Below are positions 1-5,311 of a stretch of 6,802 nt of DNA, piece by piece. The DNA lies in assembly GCA_019245455.1 (NCBI GenBank), contig JAFARM010000238.1, forward strand, positions 1 through 6,802, given 5' to 3'. The position numbers and the translations under genes were made by a program. Origin of the DNA: Sphingomonadaceae bacterium (GTDB lineage Bacteria; Pseudomonadota; Alphaproteobacteria; Sphingomonadales; Sphingomonadaceae). The notes beneath the pieces are model-generated. The model saw only the letters and a program-made list of their open reading frames with translations. It was not told where the DNA came from and searched no databases. How positions within the stretch are numbered: position 1 is the first letter of the stretch; the number at the start of each line of letters is the position of its first letter.

Positions 1-2
1 GC

Positions 3-518
3 GATTTGGATCAAGTTCCGCTTTACGTAGGACAATCGAGAGATAGCATTCGGGCGAGGGTCAACCGCCATCTGACATCTGCACGTTCTGACATCATTGC
101 CAATCGACAAGTCGATGTCTGGGAAATTGCGTGGGTGTGGACGTACCCGGTCGCACACAAGAACGAGATCGCGCCCCTTGAAGAAATGCTATTCGTTCAT
201 TTCGATAAACTATCTCCGCTTATCAATGGCAAGAAGCTGACCGGCTCTTCTACCGGACCTATTCCCGACCCTGCTCAACGGATCCAAGTAATGTCTGATG
301 AGGAGATCGCTGAGAAGAGCGATCCTGCACTCCGCCTGCCTCGCCAAGCGGAACATTATTCTCAAATCGTCGGACACTTTCTGGCGGTTAAGAACTCGAA
401 GCAAATCGCTGTCGGGATGCAGGCTCATTTTGCTCGGCTTACGCGATACCACAACAAGCTCCTTGGCTTGACGGATGTCATCCCTGGAGATCGTGAAGAC
501 GACTCTATGGCCGACTGA
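3..518 (+). CDS. GIY-YIG nuclease-like protein, 5' end cut by the window edge
   Basis: The frame is open from the first bases of the window, so the true start lies upstream; a TTG at 6-8 is only an internal leucine or a poor alternative start. Counting from that TTG, residues 7-11 (YVGQS) match the second half-motif of GIY-YIG nucleases. They are followed by the family's Arg/His segment (RVNRHL, 18-23), a candidate catalytic Glu at 59 or 60 and the closing PLINGK at 71-76. The GIY half would lie just before the window. Members of this superfamily cut DNA in repair, restriction or mobile-element contexts; the exact role here is unknown. The remaining 90 or so residues match no domain I recognise. 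Base composition is near 50% G+C, clearly below the neighbouring genes, which suggests recent acquisition. It ends five bases before the VWA gene, so the two are probably cotranscribed. The fold assignment is fairly secure, the function is not. Confidence 0.7.
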   Translation, partial: DLDQVPLYVGQSRDSIRARVNRHLTSARSDIIANRQVDVWEIAWVWTYPVAHKNEIAPLEEMLFVHFDKLSPLINGKKLTGSSTGPIPDPAQRIQVMSDEEIAEKSDPALRLPRQAEHYSQIVGHFLAVKNSKQIAVGMQAHFARLTRYHNKLLGLTDVIPGDREDDSMAD

Positions 519-523
519 AACCC

Positions 524-1702
524 ATGTTCCTCACCTTCCTCTCAGAACTTCGCGCCGCGAAGATCCCCGCGTCGCTGACCGAGCATCTAAGCCTGCTCGA
601 GGCACTGCGGGCCGATGTCGTCGATCGGCGGGTGGAGAGTTTCTACTATCTCGCGCGCGCGGCGTACGTGAAGGACGAGGGGCTGCTCGACCGCTTCGAC
701 CAGGTGTTCGGGCGGGTGTTCAAGGGGATCGAGACGGTCGGCACCGAGACCGCCGAAATCCCCGAGGAATGGCTGCGCAAGGTCGCCGAGCTCCACCTCA
801 CGCAAGAGGAGATGGACAAGATCAAGGCGCTCGGCTCGTGGGACGAGATCATGGCGGCGCTGAAGAAGCGGCTCGAGGAGCAGAAGGGCCGGCACGAGGG
901 CGGCAACAAGTGGATCGGTACCGGCGGGACCTCGCCGTTCGGGGCCAACGGCTACAACCCCGAAGGCGTCCGCATCGGCCAGGACGCCGGGCGGCACGGC
1001 CGCGCGATCAAGGTGTGGGACAAGCGCGAGTTCAGGAACCTCGACTCGACGGTCGAGCTCGGCACGCGCAACATCAAGCTGGCGCTGCGCCGCCTGCGCC
1101 GCTTCGCCCGCGATGGGGCGGCGGACGAGCTCGACCTCGACGCGACCGTCAGCGGCACGGCGAAGAAGGCGTACCTCGACATCGTCATGCGGCCGGAGCG
1201 GCACAATGCCGTCAAGGTGCTGCTGTTCCTCGATATCGGCGGCTCGATGGACCCGCACGTTAGGCTGTGCAAGGAATTGTTCTCGGCGGCGCGCAGCGAG
1301 TTCAAGCACCTCGAGTTCTTCTACTTCCACAACTGCGTCTACGAGGGCGTGTGGAAGGACAACCGCCGCCGCTGGAGCGAACAGACGCCGGTGATGGACG
1401 TGCTCCACAAGTATCCGCACGACTATAAATTAGTGTTCGTCGGCGACGCATCGATGAGCCCGTACGAGATCAACTATCCGGGCGGGTCGGTGGAGCACTG
1501 GAACGAGGAGAGCGGCGAAACGTGGCTCCGCCGCCTGACCGACGTGTACCCGAGCGCGGTGTGGCTGAACCCGATTCCCGAGGCGAGCTGGGGCCATAGC
1601 CAGTCGATCCAGATGATCCGCGCGGTGATGGAGGAGCGGATGTACCCGCTGACCCTGACCGGCCTCGACGCGGCGATGCGCGAGCTGACGCGCGGGCGGT
1701 AG
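524..1702 (+). CDS. VWA domain protein, CoxE-like family
   Basis: This 392-residue protein belongs to the CoxE-like von Willebrand factor A group, which generally acts with MoxR AAA+ ATPases in maturation or remodelling of other proteins; the target here is unknown. The N-terminal helical part (1-120) leads to a conserved-looking Gly-rich segment, IGTGGTSPFGANGYNPEG (131-148). The VWA domain starts near 228 with VKVLLFLDIGGSMD (230-243), the metal-binding MIDAS loop, in which the usual DxSxS reads DxGxS. A second strand-loop, LVFVGDASMSPYEI (303-316), supplies the later MIDAS Asp. No signal peptide or membrane segment is visible, so it is probably cytoplasmic. ATG at 524 is chosen because the following residues (FLTFLSELR) look like a family N-terminus and the preceding gene stops at 518. 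There is no clear Shine-Dalgarno sequence, so translation may be coupled to the upstream gene. A MoxR gene is not seen in the window. Confidence 0.85.
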   Translation: MFLTFLSELRAAKIPASLTEHLSLLEALRADVVDRRVESFYYLARAAYVKDEGLLDRFDQVFGRVFKGIETVGTETAEIPEEWLRKVAELHLTQEEMDKIKALGSWDEIMAALKKRLEEQKGRHEGGNKWIGTGGTSPFGANGYNPEGVRIGQDAGRHGRAIKVWDKREFRNLDSTVELGTRNIKLALRRLRRFARDGAADELDLDATVSGTAKKAYLDIVMRPERHNAVKVLLFLDIGGSMDPHVRLCKELFSAARSEFKHLEFFYFHNCVYEGVWKDNRRRWSEQTPVMDVLHKYPHDYKLVFVGDASMSPYEINYPGGSVEHWNEESGETWLRRLTDVYPSAVWLNPIPEASWGHSQSIQMIRAVMEERMYPLTLTGLDAAMRELTRGR

Positions 1703-1726
1703 CGGCGACGGCCAGCGCGCCGCCCG

Positions 1727-3136
1727 TCACATATGGATCGGCTTGCCCCTTACCGCCATCGCCGCTTCCTTCAGCGCCTCGGTGTGCGTCGGGTGGGCGT
1801 GGCAGGTGTAGGCGACGTCCTCGGAAGACGCGCCGAACTCCATCGCCAGCGCGGCTTCGGCGATCATCGTGCCGGCCTCGCTGCCGATGATGTGGACGCC
1901 GAGCACGCGGTCGGTGGCGGCGTCGGCGAGGACCTTGACGAACCCGTCGGTATCGCGGTTCGCCTTGGCCCGGCTGTTGGCGGCGAACGTGAAGCGGCCG
2001 ACCTTGTAGTCGATGCCGGCGGCTTTCAGCTCCTCCTCGGTCCGGCCGACGGTGCCGACCTCGGGGTGGGTGTAGACGACCGCGGGGATCACATTGTGGT
2101 TCACCAAGCCGTTCAGCCCAGCGATGTTCTCGGCGGCGGCGATGCCCTCGTCCTCCGCCTTGTGGGCGAGCATCGGGCCGGCGACGACATCGCCGATCGC
2201 CCAGATGCCGGGAACAGCGGTCGAGAAGTCGGGGTTGATCGGCACGCGTCCGCGTTCGTCCGTCTTGAGGCCGGTCGCCTCGAGGTTGAGCCCCGCCGTG
2301 TTCGGCTTGCGCCCGATCGACAGCAGGACGACATCGGCGGCGATCTCCTCGCGCGCGCCGCCTTTGGCCGGCTCGACGACGACGACCGCGCCCTTGGCTG
2401 TGTCGGCGGGATTGACGCGCCGCGCCTCGATGACCTTGGTCGCGGTCTTGAGCTCGATGCCCTGCTTGGCCATCAGCTTGGCAAACGCGGTGCCGACCTC
2501 GGCGTCCATCGCCGGTACGATGCGCTCGGCGTATTCGACGACCGTGACCTTCGCCCCCAGCCGCCGCCAGACCGACCCCATCTCGAGCCCGATATAGCCG
2601 CCGCCGATGACGACGAGGTGCTCCGGCACCTTGGGCAGCGCCAGCGCCTCGGTCGAGGTGACCAGCACCTCGCCGTCGGGCACCATGCCGGGCAGCAGCA
2701 GCACCTCGGAGCCGGTGGCGATGATGAAATTCTTGGCCGTCAGCGTCCGCTCGCCGACCTTGAGCGTGTGCGCGTCGACGAACGCCCCCTCGCCCTTGAC
2801 CCACTCGACCTTGTTCTTCTTGAACAGGAAGGCGACGCCGTCGGTCAGCTCCTTCACCGCCTTGTCCTTCTCGGCCATCATCGCGCCGAGATCGAGGTCG
2901 ACGCTCGGGAAGGTGATGCCGAAGCGCGTCAGGTGCCCGCCCTTGGCCTCGTCGTAGAACTCGCTCGCGTGGAGCAGCGACTTCGACGGGATGCAGCCGA
3001 CGTTGAGGCAGGTGCCGCCGAGCCGGTCGCGCTTCTCGACGCACGCGGTGCGGAGGCCGAGCTGTGCTGCGCGGATGGCGGCGACGTAGCCCCCCGGGCC
3101 GGCACCGATCACGATCACGTCGAAGTCATCAGCCAT
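1727..3136 (-). CDS. lpdA: Dihydrolipoyl dehydrogenase (E3)
   Basis: This is the flavoprotein that reoxidises dihydrolipoyl groups of the E2 subunit with NAD+, serving 2-oxoglutarate dehydrogenase and perhaps other lipoyl complexes in the cytoplasm. The 469-residue length is normal for the family. Visible motifs, in order, are the FAD-binding GAGPGG (11-16), the redox disulfide GGTCLNVGC with Cys43 and Cys48, the NAD-binding GGGYIG (178-183), the second FAD motif AIGD (313-316), and the C-terminal interface motif HPTHTE with the active-site pair His448/Glu453. All key residues are intact. The start at 3136 has a strong GAAGGA seven bases upstream, overlapping the vapC stop. It is the last gene of the odhA-odhB-vapBC-lpdA series and faces the VWA gene tail to tail across 24 bases. 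The window shows a single E3 gene; whether the genome has others cannot be seen. Confidence 0.97.
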   Translation of the reverse strand: MADDFDVIVIGAGPGGYVAAIRAAQLGLRTACVEKRDRLGGTCLNVGCIPSKSLLHASEFYDEAKGGHLTRFGITFPSVDLDLGAMMAEKDKAVKELTDGVAFLFKKNKVEWVKGEGAFVDAHTLKVGERTLTAKNFIIATGSEVLLLPGMVPDGEVLVTSTEALALPKVPEHLVVIGGGYIGLEMGSVWRRLGAKVTVVEYAERIVPAMDAEVGTAFAKLMAKQGIELKTATKVIEARRVNPADTAKGAVVVVEPAKGGAREEIAADVVLLSIGRKPNTAGLNLEATGLKTDERGRVPINPDFSTAVPGIWAIGDVVAGPMLAHKAEDEGIAAAENIAGLNGLVNHNVIPAVVYTHPEVGTVGRTEEELKAAGIDYKVGRFTFAANSRAKANRDTDGFVKVLADAATDRVLGVHIIGSEAGTMIAEAALAMEFGASSEDVAYTCHAHPTHTEALKEAAMAVRGKPIHM

Positions 3137-3143
3137 GGCTCAA

Positions 3144-3149
3144 TCCTTC
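3144..3149 (-). promoter_or_regulatory. lpdA ribosome binding site fused to the vapC stop
   Basis: On the minus strand the vapC stop codon and the lpdA Shine-Dalgarno sequence form one string, TGAAGGA, with seven bases between the SD and the lpdA ATG. Ribosomes ending on vapC would therefore terminate directly on the lpdA initiation site, which suggests translational coupling between the toxin gene and the E3 gene. Confidence 0.65.
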
Positions 3150-3546
3150 AGCAATGCGGCCGCGCGCGCGGTAGGTCGGTCCGGACGAAGTCTTCGCCCT
3201 TATACAGCAGCGGCTCTCCGGTCGCTTTGGCCAGTGCATAGGTCAGGCAATCGCCGAAGTTCAGCCGGGCGGGGTGCCGTCCCTTGCCAAAAGTGTTGAA
3301 CGCGTCGCGAGCGAGCCGGGCGTGTGCGGCCGTAACAGGAACGATCTGGAGGCCCAGGGTCGCGATCACCGCATCCAATCGCGTGTCCTGCCCCTCGTCA
3401 AGATTGCCGTCGAGCCGCAGCGCCACCTCGACGTAGGACGCCGCCGACAGCCGTGGCGTTCGTGCCATCAGGATCGCGCGGGCGAATGGAGATCCCTCTG
3501 GCTCGTCGAGGATGATGGCAACAAGCGCCGAACTATCGACGATCAA
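3148..3546 (-). CDS. vapC: VapC toxin, PIN-domain ribonuclease
   Basis: This is a 132-residue PIN-domain protein of the VapC type: an Mg2+-dependent RNase that inhibits translation when not bound by VapB. The N-terminus MIVDSSALVAIIL is typical, and the acidic metal-binding residues are present as Asp4, Glu40 (in SYVEVAL), Asp99 (in LNFGD) and Asp119 (in GEDF). The toxin therefore appears catalytically intact and of normal length. The start is TTG at 3546; no ATG or GTG lies nearby in frame, and the PIN domain begins directly after it. TTG overlaps the vapB stop as TTGA, the usual tight coupling of antitoxin and toxin, and the weak start may keep toxin output low. Which RNA it cuts cannot be read from the sequence. 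It lies between odhB and lpdA in the same orientation, so it probably shares their transcript. Confidence 0.92.
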   Translation of the reverse strand: MIVDSSALVAIILDEPEGSPFARAILMARTPRLSAASYVEVALRLDGNLDEGQDTRLDAVIATLGLQIVPVTAAHARLARDAFNTFGKGRHPARLNFGDCLTYALAKATGEPLLYKGEDFVRTDLPRARPHC

Positions 3547-3803
3547 TGCGGTAGGCCGTTTTCATCATACAGCCACGCGTCGGCCTCGGCGTCAGTCCTC
3601 CGCTTCGGATGTGAGTGGGGCGGCAGCTCAGCGAGAATGCGCTTCAGCTCGCCTAGCCGGCGCTCGACCTCGCGCTCGCGCTCGATCGTCGCCAGTTCGT
3701 GCTGTAAAGCATCTCCCACCGCCTGCGTCACCGACTTACCCGTCAAAATCGCCAGCCGCGTCGCCATCTGCCGCACGTGGGCATTCTTGATGTTGAGCTG
3801 CAT
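3543..3803 (-). CDS. vapB: VapB antitoxin, PSK/Rv0623-type
   Basis: This 86-residue antitoxin pairs with the adjacent VapC. The N-terminus MQLNIKNAHVRQMATRLAIL is the small DNA-binding region of the PSK-type VapB family, which usually binds its own promoter. A charged helical segment follows (about 38-58, rich in Glu and Arg). The tail WLYDENGLP (77-85) is the characteristic C-terminal motif that contacts the toxin. I choose ATG at 3803 because the family starts at this MQLNIKN motif and AGAGG lies four bases upstream. A longer version from GTG at 3863 would overlap the odhB stop and add 20 residues unlike the family. The 56-base gap to odhB holds a possible operator. G+C here is slightly lower than in the flanking TCA genes (36 of the 60 bases at 3541-3600), consistent with a later insertion into the operon. 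Confidence 0.88.
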   Translation of the reverse strand: MQLNIKNAHVRQMATRLAILTGKSVTQAVGDALQHELATIEREREVERRLGELKRILAELPPHSHPKRRTDAEADAWLYDENGLPH

Positions 3804-3814
3804 GACGCCTCTGA

Positions 3815-3839
3815 GGTAGAATATCTTTCGACTTATACC
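3815..3839 (-). promoter_or_regulatory. Candidate vapBC operator/promoter
   Basis: An imperfect inverted repeat reads GGTAGAAT (3815-3822), nine bases, then CTTATACC (3832-3839); six of the eight positions pair. On the minus strand it contains TATAAG preceded by TGG, resembling an extended -10 box, in the 56-base gap just upstream of vapB. VapB antitoxins commonly bind such repeats to repress their own operon. No convincing -35 box is visible, so both promoter and operator remain tentative. Confidence 0.3.
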
Positions 3840-3859
3840 ACACGCTTCGGCCCAGCGCA

Positions 3860-5311
3860 TCACAAATCGATCAACAGCCGCGCCGGGTCCTCGATCGCTT
3901 CCTTGACGGCGACGAGGAACGTCACCGCCTCGCGCCCATCGACCAGGCGGTGGTCGTAGCTGAGCGCGAGATACATCATCGGCCGGACGACGACCTGACC
4001 GTCGCGGACCACCGGCCGGTCCTCGATGCGGTGCATCCCGAGCACGCCCGACTGCGGCGGGTTGAGGATCGGCGTCGACATCAGGCTGCCGAACACGCCG
4101 CCATTGGTGATGGTGGAGGTGCCGCCCTTCATGTCCTCGGCGGTCAGCTTGCCGTCGCGGGCGCGGCGACCGAAGTCGCCGATCGCCTTTTCGATGGCGG
4201 CAAACGACAGCTTGTCGGCGTCCTTCAGCACAGGCACGACGAGCCCGCCCGGCGACGACACGGCAATGCCTAGGTCGGCATAGTCGCGGTAGACGATCTC
4301 GTCGCCCTCGATCGCTGCGCCAACCGCCGGCACGTCCTTCAGCGCCAGGATCACCGCCTTGGCGAAGAACGACATGAAGCCGAGGCGGACGCCGTGCTTC
4401 TTCTCGAACAGGTCCTTGTAGCGGCTGCGCGCCGCCATCACCGCGGTCATGTCGACGTCGTTGAACGTCGTCAGCATGGCGGCGGTGTTCTGCGCCTCCT
4501 TGAGGCGGCGGGCGATGGTCTGGCGCAGGCGCGTCATGCGCACCCGCTCCTCGCGGCGGGGGCGTGCTTCGACAGGCTCAGCACGAGCGGCCGAGGACGA
4601 AGAACTGGCCGATCCCTCGGCGTCCGTACTCCCTAACCGCTCATGCTGAGCCTGTCGAAGCACGCGCGCCGTGCCCGCCTCGATCGCCGCCAGCACGTCG
4701 CCCTTGGTCAGCCGCCCGTCGAGGCCGGTGCCGGTGATCGACTTCGGATCTAGGTTGTAATCGCCGAGCAGGCGGCGGACGGCCGGCGCGATGGCGTCGT
4801 AGTCATCGTGCGCGGCCGCCACATCTCCCCTCCCGCTTGCGGGAGGGGCCGGGGGTGGGCCGTCGGCCGCAGCCGGTGCCGTCTTCGCATCGGCCTGCGG
4901 CGCATCATCGATCTTCGAGGTCGCGGGCGGCGGACTGGCGGGTGCGGAACTAGGAGTGGCAGCGGACTGCCCACCGGCCCCTCCCGCAGGCGGGAGGGAA
5001 GTCGCATCGCCCTTCGCCCCCGCGTCCTGCACCACCGCTGGCGTCGGTGCCGCCGCCTTGGCCGGAGCGCCCGCGCCACTCTCGATCCGCGCGATCAAGG
5101 CACCGACGTTGACCACGTCGCCAACCTTGGCCAGCTGCTCGACCAGCTTCCCCGCGACGGGCGACGGCACCTCGACGGCGACCTTGTCGGTTTCCAGGCT
5201 AACGATCGGCTCGTCGGCTGCGACCGCGTCGCCCGGCTTCTTCAGCCATTCGCCGACGGTCGCCTCGGTGATCGATTCGCCGAGTGCCGGAATGGTGACA
5301 TCGGTGGCCAT
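3860..5311 (-). CDS. odhB: Dihydrolipoyl succinyltransferase (E2) with repeat-expanded linkers
   Basis: Also called sucB. This is the core E2 enzyme of 2-oxoglutarate dehydrogenase, transferring succinyl groups from lipoate to CoA. Domains in order are: a lipoyl domain (about 2-77, with lipoylated Lys43 in ETDKVAVEV); a long Ala/Pro linker (80-168); an E3-binding domain (about 171-211, [12 protein letters not shown] onward); a second linker (212-254); and the catalytic domain (about 256-483) ending in SYDHRLVDG with His454 and Asp458. At 483 residues it is about 80 longer than E. coli SucB (405). The excess lies in the two linkers, where two different palindromic repeat pairs are translated in frame (residues about 104-162 and 216-250). 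The folded domains look intact, so the enzyme should be active. The start at 5311 is fixed by the lipoyl-domain N-terminus, with a weak AGGGA nine bases upstream. The odhA frame overlaps this start by 70 bases. Confidence 0.95.
   Translation of the reverse strand: MATDVTIPALGESITEATVGEWLKKPGDAVAADEPIVSLETDKVAVEVPSPVAGKLVEQLAKVGDVVNVGALIARIESGAGAPAKAAAPTPAVVQDAGAKGDATSLPPAGGAGGQSAATPSSAPASPPPATSKIDDAPQADAKTAPAAADGPPPAPPASGRGDVAAAHDDYDAIAPAVRRLLGDYNLDPKSITGTGLDGRLTKGDVLAAIEAGTARVLRQAQHERLGSTDAEGSASSSSSAARAEPVEARPRREERVRMTRLRQTIARRLKEAQNTAAMLTTFNDVDMTAVMAARSRYKDLFEKKHGVRLGFMSFFAKAVILALKDVPAVGAAIEGDEIVYRDYADLGIAVSSPGGLVVPVLKDADKLSFAAIEKAIGDFGRRARDGKLTAEDMKGGTSTITNGGVFGSLMSTPILNPPQSGVLGMHRIEDRPVVRDGQVVVRPMMYLALSYDHRLVDGREAVTFLVAVKEAIEDPARLLIDL
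4562..4665. repeat. Inverted repeat pair, REPIN-like, in the second odhB linker
   Basis: Arms of 29 bases at 4562-4590 and 4637-4665 are reverse complements with one mismatch (28 of 29) and are separated by 46 bases. The core is GCTTCGACAGGCTCAGCA. Each arm also ends in a small hairpin of GCTC and GAGC around five bases. The element is translated as OdhB residues about 216-250: one arm gives VLRQAQHER, the other ARAEPVEAR, with a Ser-rich stretch between. The core resembles dispersed palindromes I recall from sphingomonad and other alphaproteobacterial genomes; genome-wide copy number cannot be checked here. Confidence 0.85.
4826..4860 (-). repeat. Palindromic element, copy 1, in the first odhB linker
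   Basis: A perfect 10-base stem, CCCCTCCCGC (4827-4836) with GCGGGAGGGG (4839-4848), encloses a TT loop and is followed by a G-rich tail ending in TGGGC. It is translated in odhB as part of APPASGRG (about residues 155-162). It is the inverted partner of the copy at 4969-5000. Confidence 0.8.
4969..5000 (+). repeat. Palindromic element, copy 2, inverted relative to copy 1
   Basis: A perfect 9-base stem, CCCTCCCGC (4979-4987) with GCGGGAGGG (4990-4998), encloses an AG loop. Its reverse complement aligns with copy 1 at 30 of 32 positions, apart from a three-base gap in the G-rich tail. It is translated in odhB as [10 protein letters not shown] (residues 105-114). The two copies point in opposite directions and are separated by 108 bases, which is exactly 36 codons. 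Confidence 0.8.

Noticed and set aside
587..1420. A 277-codon minus-strand frame opposite the VWA gene
   Set aside because: It is a codon-bias shadow of the VWA gene; the translation is Leu/Val/Arg/Ala-rich with no domain.
1702..1723. Possible bidirectional terminator between the VWA gene and lpdA (GCGGCG with CGCCGC, ten-base loop)
   Set aside because: The stem is only six pairs, begins on the VWA stop codon and has no T-tract on either strand; such pairs are common by chance at this GC.
1470..3044. A 524-codon minus-strand frame overlapping lpdA and the VWA gene
   Set aside because: It is a shifted shadow of lpdA with Arg-rich translation and crosses two real genes without any motif.
1733..3241. 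A 502-codon open frame on the plus strand opposite lpdA
   Set aside because: It mirrors lpdA in high-GC DNA, its protein is low-complexity Arg/Asp/Gly/Leu-rich with no recognisable domain, and lpdA is intact with all motifs.
3804..3863. Longer VapB from GTG at 3863
   Set aside because: It would add 20 residues unlike the family N-terminus and overlap the odhB stop; ATG at 3803 has a good ribosome binding site and the family MQLNIKN start.
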